Below are positions 16,540 through 24,732 of a stretch of 64,000 nt of DNA, one piece after another. Within the stretch, counting starts at the first letter, position 1, and each line of letters begins with the position of its first letter. The stretch is from contig NZ_SODP01000001.1 of assembly GCF_004365355.1 (NCBI RefSeq), positions 1 through 64,000 of the forward strand, written 5' to 3'. This stretch comes from Kribbella pratensis. Lineage in GTDB: Bacteria; Actinomycetota; Actinomycetes; Propionibacteriales; Kribbellaceae. The translations under genes and the position numbers were made by a program. The notes under the pieces are model-generated. The model had not been told where the DNA came from and did no database searches. It saw only the letters and a program-made list of their open reading frames with translations.

Positions 16540-17817
16540 GTGACCGACAATTCCGTGTCGCGTGGACCCACGCGGCGTTCTTTCCTTACCGGTACGGCGG
16601 CGGCAGCGGGCGTGGTGCTCGGCGGCCGGCTGCTGACCACCAGCACCGTGATGGCCGCTCCGGGCCGGACAGCGGTCGTGGCGAAGTCCTCGGCGGCCGT
16701 AACCCATCCCGTGAAGCAGGTCCACCTGGCCGGTACCGACGGCTGGGTGGGCATGCCGGGCGACGCGCCGCCGGACCCGCCGTTCTTCCCCGACCCGTTG
16801 GCGCCGAGCCCGTTCAACACCTACGTGTTCGGCTTCCGGGACGTGACCGGCATGACGTCGAACCTGGTCGCCGCACAGCGTGGCAAGGCTCAGATCAGCG
16901 CGCCGATGATGGCGTTCGACGAGGACGACGACATCTACCTGACGCTGACCAACCTCGGGCTGGCACAGCGGCCCGACCTGTTCGACGGGCACACGCTGCA
17001 CTGGCACGGGTTCGTGAATGCGATCCCGCTGTTCGACGGCGTCCCGGAGCTTTCGCTCGCAGTGCCGATCGGCCGGGACCTGACGTACTTCTACCGTCCG
17101 CACGACGCCGGGACGTACATGTACCACTGCCATTTCGAGGATGTCGAACACGTCCAGATGGGCATGACCGGCATGGTCTTCGTCCGGCCGGCACAGAACC
17201 GGACGCCGCTGCACGCGGGGGAGCGTTACGCGTACAACGACGGCGACGGGTCGACGGCCTACGATCGCGAGTTCGCGTTCATGATCACCGAGCTGTGGTC
17301 GGCCGCGCACTACCGCGACGCCCATATCCAGGTGAACGACTGGACCGACTACGACCCGAGCTTCTGGCTGCTGAACGGTCGCGCCTACCCGGACACGACC
17401 GCGCCGAACGGCGATCCGCTCAGTACGGCGGCCGGCCGGCTGCAGTACCAGCCGATCTCGTCGCTGATCCGCTGCAACGCCGGCGACCGGGTGCTGCTCC
17501 GGATGTCGAACCTCGGCTACCAGAACCACGAGCTGACGGTGGACAACATCGACCTGACCGTGATCGCCAAGGACGCGAGCCTCCTGAAGGGACGCGACGG
17601 TACGACGAACTACCTGACGACGAACGCGGTCGAAGTCGGACCCGGAGAGAGCCGGGACGCGATCTTCGTCGCGCCCGGCCCCGGCGAGTACCTGCTCTAC
17701 GACCGCAAGTACTCCTATCTCGACAACGGCGGCGGCGCCGGGTACGGCGGCATGATGACGAAGATCGTCGTCGGTGCGCCCGGCACCTATCCCGCCCAGA
17801 CCGCGGCGAACGTCTGA
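16540..17817 (+). CDS. Tat-exported multicopper-oxidase-like protein A, carrying the type 1 half-site
   Basis: 425 residues; the GTG start is chosen because it gives a twin-arginine signal (P-T-R-R-S-F-L-T-G, then a hydrophobic run). There are two cupredoxin domains. Domain 1 has H-T-L-H-W-H-G (His151, 154, 156) and Y-H-C-H-F-E-D-V-E-H-V-Q-M-G-M (His196, Cys197, His198, His204, Met209). This is a full type 1 copper site plus four of the eight trinuclear-cluster histidines. The Cys-to-His loop is two residues longer than in laccases. Domain 2 is degenerate: it has only NHELTVDN where HxxHxH is expected, and its C-terminus lacks HCH. Alone it cannot build the trinuclear site. The missing four histidines are present in protein B next door. 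Confidence 0.85.
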   Translation: MTDNSVSRGPTRRSFLTGTAAAAGVVLGGRLLTTSTVMAAPGRTAVVAKSSAAVTHPVKQVHLAGTDGWVGMPGDAPPDPPFFPDPLAPSPFNTYVFGFRDVTGMTSNLVAAQRGKAQISAPMMAFDEDDDIYLTLTNLGLAQRPDLFDGHTLHWHGFVNAIPLFDGVPELSLAVPIGRDLTYFYRPHDAGTYMYHCHFEDVEHVQMGMTGMVFVRPAQNRTPLHAGERYAYNDGDGSTAYDREFAFMITELWSAAHYRDAHIQVNDWTDYDPSFWLLNGRAYPDTTAPNGDPLSTAAGRLQYQPISSLIRCNAGDRVLLRMSNLGYQNHELTVDNIDLTVIAKDASLLKGRDGTTNYLTTNAVEVGPGESRDAIFVAPGPGEYLLYDRKYSYLDNGGGAGYGGMMTKIVVGAPGTYPAQTAANV

Positions 17818-17832
17818 GGGGGCGATGATCCG

Positions 17833-19122
17833 ATGAGACGACTCACAGTCCAGCGTGTCCTGGCGTTGACCGCCGCGGCTTTGGTCGCGGTGACGCCGGT
17901 CGTGGTGCGCACCCAGGCATCGGCCGCCGAGATGTCCGAGGGGGCGCTCTGCGACACCGACACCAACCAGACGTTCTCGCTGACGGCGCGCGACGGCTAC
18001 ATCTCCACGCCGGACGGCAACTCGATCTACATGTGGAGCTACAGCAGCAGCAAACGCGGCTTCCAGCTGCCCGGTCCGACGCTGTGCGTGGAGTCCGGCC
18101 GGCCCGTCACCGTGATCCTGCACAACACGTTGCCCGAGGCAACCTCGATCGTCTTTCCCGGCCAGCTGGGGGTGAAGGCGAACGGCAACCCAGCCCAGCC
18201 GCAGTTCGACTCCGGCGGGTCGCTGACCTCGCTGGTCCAGTCCGCGCCGGCGACCGACGGATCGGTCACCTACACGTTCACTGCCGGCAGCCCCGGCAGT
18301 TACCTGTACGAGACCGGCACCGATGTCGACAAGCAACTGCAGATGGGCCTGTACGGCGCTCTCGTCGTACGGCCCGCCGGTCACCCGAACCAGGTGAACG
18401 ACCGGCCCGACTCGGCCTTCGCGAACGGCAAGGAGTACGTGTACCTGCTCTCCGAGGTCGACCCCGACGTTCACCTCGCGGTCGAACGCAACCAGCCGGT
18501 CGACGTGAACTCGTCCAAGTCGCGGTACTTCATGATCAACGGCCGGAGCATGCCGGACACGCTGGCGCCCAACAACGCGCCCTGGCTGCCGGGCCAGCCG
18601 TACGGCGCGCTGGTGCACATCAAGCCGTACGACGCGGTGACCAATCCGCTCCCGGCGACCATCCACTATCTGAACGCCGGCAGCGTGAACTATCCGTTCC
18701 ACCCGCACGGCAGCGACGAACGGGTGATCAACCGCGACGGTCACGCGCTCCAGGGACCGTCCGGTCAGGATCTGTCGTACCTGAAGTACGACCTCGACGT
18801 CGGTCCGGGGCAGACCCTCGACGTGCTGATGGACTGGCGCGACGTCGAGCACTGGAACGCGACGACGAACCCGATCCCGACGCAGATCCCGGCGATCACC
18901 GACCAGTTGCTGGTCGGGCCGGACACGTGGTTCTCGGAGAGCGGGTACCTCGGCACGAAGAACGCGGTGCCGTCGAACCTGACGCAGAACAACGAGTGTG
19001 GCGAGTACTACCACATCGCACACAGCCACGCGCTCGAGCAGGCAACCAACTACGGTGCAGCCTTCGGCGGCATGATGACGGTCTTCCGCATCGACCCGCC
19101 CGCCGGCTGTGTGAGCCAGTGA
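17833..19122 (+). CDS. Multicopper-oxidase-like protein B, carrying only the trinuclear half-site
   Basis: 429 residues with a Sec signal peptide (VLALTAAALVAVTPVVV, cleavage near ASA). Two cupredoxin domains. Domain 1 has no copper ligands: FPGQLG stands where HWHG would be, and YLYETGTDVDKQ where HCH would be. Domain 2 has Y-P-F-H-P-H-G (His290, 292) and H-I-A-H-S-H-A-L-E-Q (His394, 397, 399). The position of the type 1 Cys is Ser, and the second type 1 His is Gln. It therefore offers four trinuclear histidines but no type 1 site, the exact complement of protein A. It lies 15 bases after A; an A-B heteromer is the natural inference. Confidence 0.83.
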   Translation: MRRLTVQRVLALTAAALVAVTPVVVRTQASAAEMSEGALCDTDTNQTFSLTARDGYISTPDGNSIYMWSYSSSKRGFQLPGPTLCVESGRPVTVILHNTLPEATSIVFPGQLGVKANGNPAQPQFDSGGSLTSLVQSAPATDGSVTYTFTAGSPGSYLYETGTDVDKQLQMGLYGALVVRPAGHPNQVNDRPDSAFANGKEYVYLLSEVDPDVHLAVERNQPVDVNSSKSRYFMINGRSMPDTLAPNNAPWLPGQPYGALVHIKPYDAVTNPLPATIHYLNAGSVNYPFHPHGSDERVINRDGHALQGPSGQDLSYLKYDLDVGPGQTLDVLMDWRDVEHWNATTNPIPTQIPAITDQLLVGPDTWFSESGYLGTKNAVPSNLTQNNECGEYYHIAHSHALEQATNYGAAFGGMMTVFRIDPPAGCVSQ

Positions 19123-19132
19123 GGACACGACG

Positions 19133-22100
19133 ATGACGAACAGACTCCGGATCGCCACCGTCGGCGTCGCATCCACAGCTCTGGCCGCTGCGCTGCTGAC
19201 ACCGCTCCCGGCCGCTGCCGCGCCAGTGACCGTGACTTTGCCGCAGGCGCCGGCGCACGCATCGGTTGCCGTCGGCAAACTCACGCCGCGGGGCTGTACG
19301 TTCGGCACGGCCACGGCCGTCTGCGATCTCTACGCGCTCGCCGGCACCACATCCCTGCTCGGGGCGACCGTCCCGATCTGGGGCTTCTCGTCGACCGGCG
19401 CGACCGGTACGGCGACGGCCCCGGGACCGGTGCTGGTCGTCCGCCAAGGCGACCAGGTGACGGTCACCCTGCACAACCAACTCGTCGGGCAGACCGTCTC
19501 ACTGGCCTTCCCGGGCCAGCCGATGCCCACTGGTGGTGAGGACACCGCCGGCATCGCCGCGGGAACCAAGACGTACACGTTCACCGCCGCCAAGCCGGGA
19601 ACGTTCTTGTACGAGGCGGGCCACACCGCGGCGGGCGCGCGCCAGGTCGCGATGGGCCTGGCCGGTGCACTGGTCGTGCTGCCGTCCGACGGCACGGCGT
19701 ACGGCAGTCAGCCGGCGGGCTATCCCGGGAGTGAGTACGACGACGACGCTGTTGTCGTACTGAGTGAGGTCGATCCGGCGTTCAACGCGAACCCCGCGGG
19801 TTTCGACCTGCGGAAGTTCGCCCCGAAGTACCGGCTGATCAACGGCAAGCCGTTCCCAGCCACCGACCCGGTGGCGACCGACCAGGGCCACAAGGTGCTG
19901 CTGCGCTATGTCAACGCCGGTTCGGTGACGCATCCGATGACGGTGCTCGGCGGGTCGCAGACCGAGATCGCCCAGGGCGGGCATCCGATGCATTACGCGA
20001 CCACGGTGGCCGCGGAGAGCGTCGATCCGGGGCAGACCCTGGACGCCCTCGTCACGATGCCGACCGGGCCCGAGTCGAAACTGGCGCTGTACGAGCCCGC
20101 GCGGCACCTCGACAACAACGGGCAACACACTGCCGACCCGGCGCAGTTCGCCTTCGGCGGCATGCTCACCTTCCTGGACACGAACGCGCCACCGCCGAGC
20201 ACCGACGCTGTCGGGCCGGTCTCGACGCATCTCCGGCTGGCCCCGAACCCGGCGACCGGAGAGCTGCCGGTGACCGTGACCGCGGACCTCAGTGACGCGA
20301 CCACCGGCGGTTCGGCGGTGACCCAGGCCGAGTTCGTGATCGACGACGCGGTCACCGTCGGACCCGGTTTCGGTACGCCGATGAGCCTGCCAGGCGGTGG
20401 AATCACCGTCACCGGCGCCACCGGCGTGATCACGACCGCGACGCTGGCCGCGCTCGACGCCGGCCGGCACACGGTATTCGTCCGCGCCTTCGACGCCGCA
20501 GGCAACTGGGGCGTGGTCGGCTCGGTGATCCTCAACCTGCCGAAGACCGGTCCGCAAACGATCAACGGCTCGATCGCCGATGTGCCGGCCAACGCGACGG
20601 TCCCGGTGACCGTGTCGGCGACCGGCGACGATTCGGACGCGGGCGGGCTGATCACGGCGGCGGAGTACTTCCTCGACACCCCGGGGACGAGCGGAGGCGG
20701 TACGGCGCTGACACTGAACCGCAGCGCGACCGTGGTGTCGGAGGACGCCGACCTGTCGGCCGCCGTCCTGCAAACCCTGACCGAGGGCACGCATCACGTA
20801 CTGGTGCACAGCAAGGACTCCTTGGGGCTGTGGGGACCGCTGCTCGACATCCCGTTGCCGATCGATGTGACCGGACCAGCGGTCGACGCGGCCGCCGTAG
20901 GACCGAACCCGACCAACGGCGTCCTGGCGGACAAGAGCCACCCGGGCAATCTGCTGGTCTCGGCGGAGATCACCGACAAGGACGCCGGCGGAGCCCTGCA
21001 GAGTCTGCTCGCCGACGCGGAGGCGTTCGTCGACCCGACCGTGCCGAACCCGCCCGGCGGCACCGGCCTGCAACTGCTGCCGGTGGACGGCAAGCTGGAC
21101 TCGACCGGAGAGACCTTCTATGGCCTGATTCCGCTCACCCAGGTGAAGGCGCTTGCCGACGGCACCCATCACGTCTACGTCCGCGGTCAGGATGCCGCGG
21201 GCAACTGGGGACCGTTGTTCGCCGTGAACCTCGTGGTCGACAAGACCGCACCGGTACTGGGCGCCCTGACGGCCGCGCCGAACCCGACCAACGGGGCGGA
21301 GAACCTGACGCTGACCGCGCCGGTCACCGACGCCTCGCTGATCGCGAAAGCGGAGTACTGGCTGGGCACGACCGATCCGGGCCTGGGCAAGGGGGTCTCT
21401 GTGCCGGTGAGCGTGGTTGCGGGCAAGGTCCAGGTGACCGTCCCGCTGACCTCCGTGCCGCCGGGGAACCAGGTCTTCAACCTGCGGGTGCAGGATCTGG
21501 CAGGCAACTGGAGCAAGCCGGTCAACACGACGGTGTCGGTCCAGCGTCCGAACCGGATCTTCGGGGACGACTTCGAATCCAGTGGGTTCGGATTCTGGAG
21601 TGGCAGCACCGGTGGGGTCGCCAACACAACCACCGCAGCGCGGCCAGGGCCGCTGGAGCCGGGTAGCCTTCGCGGGCTGCAGGTCACCCTGCCGGGTGCC
21701 GGTTATCTCACCGACAACACGCCGACGGCCGAGACGTCGTACCACGCGCGCTTCGTTTTCAACCGGAACACGCTGACCTCCGGCACGAACGCGAACACGG
21801 CAATCAGCCTGTTGCAGACCCGGACTGCGGCCAACGGCCAGGTGTTCGCGCTCGAGTACAGGTTGTCGGCAGGCTCGGCGCAGGTGCGGACAATTCTGGA
21901 CCGCAGCGGAGCCGGGACGCTGACGGGTGCGTGGGTCACACTGACGGCGGGGAACCACACACTGCAGGTCGACTGGACGTCCGGTCCGGCCACCGGCGGT
22001 TCGGCCGGCTCGCTGCGGCTAGTGGTCGATGGGGTGAGCCGCTCGCTGCAGACCGGCAACACCAGCACGCTGCGGATCGAGACGACCTGGCTCGGGTTGT

Positions 22101-22177
22101 CGGCCGGGATGAGTTCCAGTTCGACCGGGCAGGCGTACTTCGACACCTTCAACTCGACCAGATACACGATGCCGTAA
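19133..22177 (+). CDS. Ligand-free cupredoxin protein C with Ig-like repeats and a C-terminal LamG-like domain
   Basis: 1014 residues with a Sec signal (STALAAALLTPLPAAAA). Residues about 35-350 align in layout with proteins A and B (PGPVLVVRQGDQVTVTLHN, FPGQPMP, LRYVNAGSVTHPM, FGGMLTF) but no HxH or HCH motif survives. Residues about 360-800 hold four related modules that each carry a P-N-P-T/A turn and an H-T/H-V-F/Y-V-R-x-x-D-A-A-G-N-W-G motif, as in bacterial Ig-like or Big-type repeats. The final about 200 residues (GDDFESSGFGFWSG onward) resemble a concanavalin/LamG sandwich. It starts 10 bases after gene B. A structural or surface-attachment role in the oxidase complex is likely but not shown. 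Confidence 0.75.
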   Translation: MTNRLRIATVGVASTALAAALLTPLPAAAAPVTVTLPQAPAHASVAVGKLTPRGCTFGTATAVCDLYALAGTTSLLGATVPIWGFSSTGATGTATAPGPVLVVRQGDQVTVTLHNQLVGQTVSLAFPGQPMPTGGEDTAGIAAGTKTYTFTAAKPGTFLYEAGHTAAGARQVAMGLAGALVVLPSDGTAYGSQPAGYPGSEYDDDAVVVLSEVDPAFNANPAGFDLRKFAPKYRLINGKPFPATDPVATDQGHKVLLRYVNAGSVTHPMTVLGGSQTEIAQGGHPMHYATTVAAESVDPGQTLDALVTMPTGPESKLALYEPARHLDNNGQHTADPAQFAFGGMLTFLDTNAPPPSTDAVGPVSTHLRLAPNPATGELPVTVTADLSDATTGGSAVTQAEFVIDDAVTVGPGFGTPMSLPGGGITVTGATGVITTATLAALDAGRHTVFVRAFDAAGNWGVVGSVILNLPKTGPQTINGSIADVPANATVPVTVSATGDDSDAGGLITAAEYFLDTPGTSGGGTALTLNRSATVVSEDADLSAAVLQTLTEGTHHVLVHSKDSLGLWGPLLDIPLPIDVTGPAVDAAAVGPNPTNGVLADKSHPGNLLVSAEITDKDAGGALQSLLADAEAFVDPTVPNPPGGTGLQLLPVDGKLDSTGETFYGLIPLTQVKALADGTHHVYVRGQDAAGNWGPLFAVNLVVDKTAPVLGALTAAPNPTNGAENLTLTAPVTDASLIAKAEYWLGTTDPGLGKGVSVPVSVVAGKVQVTVPLTSVPPGNQVFNLRVQDLAGNWSKPVNTTVSVQRPNRIFGDDFESSGFGFWSGSTGGVANTTTAARPGPLEPGSLRGLQVTLPGAGYLTDNTPTAETSYHARFVFNRNTLTSGTNANTAISLLQTRTAANGQVFALEYRLSAGSAQVRTILDRSGAGTLTGAWVTLTAGNHTLQVDWTSGPATGGSAGSLRLVVDGVSRSLQTGNTSTLRIETTWLGLSAGMSSSSTGQAYFDTFNSTRYTMP

Positions 22178-22183
22178 CTGACC

Positions 22184-22222
22184 GAAGCCGGGATCGCATC
22201 CCCACACTGCGATCCCGGCTTC
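22184..22222 (+). terminator. Strong hairpin terminator of the A-B-C oxidase operon
   Basis: A 15-bp perfect stem GAAGCCGGGATCGCA / TGCGATCCCGGCTTC with a 9-base loop, directly after the stop of protein C. Confidence 0.88.
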
Positions 22223-22243
22223 GACCCAGGGGGAGGAACTCAC

Positions 22244-22726
22244 ATGCTCGAGGCAACAATCCGCCGGCCCACCGGCCGGTCCAGAGGAGTCAACCGCCTG
22301 GTGGTGCTGAGCGCAGTGCTGGCGACGGCACTGGTCGTCGGCCTGCTCGTCGGGCTCAAGCTTTGGTCGTCCGCGGATCCCGGCTCGTCGTTCCCGCAGA
22401 GCGCGGCGATCGAGCAGCAGTACGGCGTCCGCTTCAGCCGGATCGCGGTCGTCGGCGACGGCGGCCTGATCACGCTGACGTACGTCGTCCTGGACAGCGA
22501 GAAGGCCGGGCGCTTCCAATCCGACGTACAGCATCCGCCGGAGCTGCTCAGCGAGAACCGGGACGGTGGGACGAAGCGCATCTCGGTGATGAAGCAGGGT
22601 CATACTCTGCCCGCTGGTCAGACCTACTACCTGGTTTACCAGAACACGAAGGGCGCTCTTCGTCACGGCGAGCGGGCATCCATCCACCTCGGCGACCTCA
22701 CGTTGAGCCATGCGCCGGTGCTGTGA
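22244..22726 (+). CDS. Single-pass membrane-anchored protein, 160 residues
   Basis: ATG after AGGGGGAGGAA. A basic N-terminus is followed by one hydrophobic helix (LVVLSAVLATALVVGLLVGL) and an extracytoplasmic domain of about 115 residues with ISVMKQGHTLPAGQTYYLVY. No copper-binding motif is obvious. It follows the terminator of the oxidase operon, so expression may be by read-through or its own promoter. Position suggests an accessory to the oxidase locus; family unknown. Confidence 0.7.
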   Translation: MLEATIRRPTGRSRGVNRLVVLSAVLATALVVGLLVGLKLWSSADPGSSFPQSAAIEQQYGVRFSRIAVVGDGGLITLTYVVLDSEKAGRFQSDVQHPPELLSENRDGGTKRISVMKQGHTLPAGQTYYLVYQNTKGALRHGERASIHLGDLTLSHAPVL

Positions 22727-22743
22727 GCCCGTGGGCTGTGCCC

Positions 22744-23865
22744 TCAGCCGCCCGCGCCGTCCGCCTCATTCGCGGCCGGCAGGAACAGCTGGAAGAGGGC
22801 ACCTCCTTCGGGCGCCTGCCCGGCGACGATCCGGCCACCGTGCGCCTGCGCGGTGGCCTGGGCCATCGCCAGTCCGAGCCCACTACCCATCGGCGCGGCA
22901 GCCGGCGGCCGGCGGTGCCAGAAGCGCTCGAACACGTGTGGCAGGTCGACCGGCCGGATGCCCGGCCCGGCGTCGGCGACGCTGAGCACGTACGAGGGTC
23001 CGGAGCGATCACAGGCGAGCCGGATCCGGTCACCCGGTCCGGTGAAGTGCACCGCGTTCTCGATGAGCGCGTCGAGGGCGAGCTCGAGCCACGCCCGGTC
23101 CGCTCCGACGAGTTGGACGCCGGGCAGCCGCTCGAGGACCCAGTCCCGGTCGGCGCTCTCGCGCCAGTTACGCGCAACATCGTCCAGGAACTCGCCGAGA
23201 TCGAGGCCGACGTACCGCAGCGCCCGGCCCGAGTCGAGCTTGGCGAGCGCGAGCAGCCGAGTCGACAACGCGGAGAGCCGATCCATCTGGCGCAGCACGA
23301 TCGCGTAGTCCTCGGCGGACTCCGGGGTGTCGACCACGGGTTCGAGCAGCTCGAGATGACCGATGGCGATCGTCACCGGCGTCCGCATCGCGTGCGACGC
23401 GTCGCGGAAGAAGTCACGCTCGCGCTCGAAGACGGCCAATCGTTCCTCGGACATCAGTTCGAGCTGGTCCTGCGCGGACTTGCGCCGCCGCGCGTGCCAG
23501 ACCATGGCCAGGAACAGCATCGGCATCAGCGGGATCTCTGCCCACTCCGCCCGGCTGCTGCCGTCCTGGAGCTGATGGGCGACCAGGATCCAGCCGGTGC
23601 TCGCGGTGACGAGGAACGTGACGAGCAGGGTTTGTCGCAGCGGCCAGACCCGGAACCCGTACACCAGCGTCAGACCGAGGAACAACAGGTGATAGGGGAT
23701 CACCTCGCGCTCGATCATCATGTTCATCAGCGCCAGCATGGCCAGCACGAAGACCGCGAGCAGCCCGTCGGTCAGGCGATGCCAGCGTGGTCCGGTCCGG
23801 CCGTCGGTGTTCCGTCCGGCCCGGACGGGCGCGAGGTTACGCGCTCTGAAGCTGATAGCCGACAT
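22744..23865 (-). CDS. Sensor histidine kinase of the copper locus
   Basis: 373 residues. Four to five membrane helices lie in residues about 30-125, with no large periplasmic loop, which suggests sensing within the membrane. The H-box is DASHAMRTPVTIAIGHLELL (His158). The ATPase domain shows N-box ALIENAVHF, G1 VADAGPGIRP and G2 GSGLGLAMAQ. It is the second gene of a minus-strand pair and overlaps its response regulator by 29 bases. Context (copper oxidases on one side, CopCD on the other) points to copper or envelope stress as the signal. Confidence 0.88.
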   Translation of the reverse strand: MSAISFRARNLAPVRAGRNTDGRTGPRWHRLTDGLLAVFVLAMLALMNMMIEREVIPYHLLFLGLTLVYGFRVWPLRQTLLVTFLVTASTGWILVAHQLQDGSSRAEWAEIPLMPMLFLAMVWHARRRKSAQDQLELMSEERLAVFERERDFFRDASHAMRTPVTIAIGHLELLEPVVDTPESAEDYAIVLRQMDRLSALSTRLLALAKLDSGRALRYVGLDLGEFLDDVARNWRESADRDWVLERLPGVQLVGADRAWLELALDALIENAVHFTGPGDRIRLACDRSGPSYVLSVADAGPGIRPVDLPHVFERFWHRRPPAAAPMGSGLGLAMAQATAQAHGGRIVAGQAPEGGALFQLFLPAANEADGAGG

Positions 23866-24502
23866 TGCGCACGGTCTGGATCACGTCACGGGTCATCTTG
23901 CCGCGCAGCCGGCGGACGTAGACGTCGACGACGTTCGTCGCCGGATCGAAGTCGTAGCCCCACACCGCCGACAACAGCTCGCTGCGGGAACAGACCACGT
24001 CGGCCTTGCGCATCAGATGCTGCATCAGCAGGAACTCGCGTTCCGACAGGGCCGACTCGGTGCCGTCGACCCGGAGTCTGCGGGTGCGGATGTCGAGCAC
24101 GATCCGGCCGACGCGGAGCACCAGCTCCTCGGTTGTCTTGCCGGTCGCATCGCGCAGCCCGAACCGGACCCGGGCCAGCAGTTCCCGGATCGAGAACGGT
24201 TTCGGCAGGATGTCCACCCCTTGCTCGAGGCAACGGACCCGGACCTCTGCGTCCGCGACGGCCGAGAGCACCAGGACGCGGGTCCCCGGGCTGCTGACCA
24301 GGACCGCCGCGATCACCGCCTCGCCGTCCACCTCGGGCATCCGCAGGTCGACCACCATCAGATCCGGCCGCTTCGTGAGCGCCATCCGCAGGCCCTCGCC
24401 GCCGTCGGTCGCGGTCAGCACCTGATAGCCCTCTGCCTCGAGCCCGCGGCGCACGAAGCGGACCACTTCAGGCTCGTCGTCGATCACCAGCACTGTTGTC
24501 AT
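23837..24502 (-). CDS. OmpR-family response regulator of the copper locus
   Basis: 221 residues starting MTTVLVIDDEPEVVRF; the longer upstream frame is not receiver-like. The receiver has acidic residues Asp8 and Asp9, phospho-acceptor Asp52 in VVDLRMPEVD, and K-P-F after ILP. The winged-helix DNA-binding domain (about 125-221) contains LSEREFLLMQHLM and the typical end VDVYVRRLRGK...VRNVGYQL. It probably binds the 11-bp-spaced TGAGAA repeats found before copCD (24633) and before the giant gene (10998). Confidence 0.9.
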   Translation of the reverse strand: MTTVLVIDDEPEVVRFVRRGLEAEGYQVLTATDGGEGLRMALTKRPDLMVVDLRMPEVDGEAVIAAVLVSSPGTRVLVLSAVADAEVRVRCLEQGVDILPKPFSIRELLARVRFGLRDATGKTTEELVLRVGRIVLDIRTRRLRVDGTESALSEREFLLMQHLMRKADVVCSRSELLSAVWGYDFDPATNVVDVYVRRLRGKMTRDVIQTVRNVGYQLQSA

Positions 24503-24632
24503 TCGTTCCCCCCAGCCGGGCGACGCCTGGCGTGCCCGCTGTCCCGGTTGCTCCCCCGAGCCCCAAGCACATATTGACGCCGCGAGCCGCCGGAGGGAAG
24601 CCCCAGAACCTCCGTCCGGCCGCGGCGGAGCG

Positions 24633-24660
24633 TGACAACCAGATGAGAATTCCGTCATCT
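24633..24660. promoter_or_regulatory. OmpR-like direct repeat and palindrome upstream of copCD
   Basis: TGACAA at 24633-24638 and TGAGAA at 24644-24649 form an 11-bp-period repeat. It is overlapped by AGATGA-N8-TCATCT (24641-24660). The region lies between the divergent response regulator and copCD, so it may also mediate autoregulation. It matches the element at 10996-11025. Confidence 0.6.
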
Positions 24661-24732
24661 GGCGTCTCCCCGCAGCGTCGTACGGGATCGTCACGACCGG
24701 GACTGGTGGTGTCCGAGGGGGGAACCGTGGGC

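Noticed and set aside
16540..22177. A copper-containing nitrite reductase
   Set aside because: Protein A has a similar type 1 layout, but the HCH motif and the trinuclear-type histidines in A and B fit multicopper oxidases better. No nitrogen-oxide genes are nearby.
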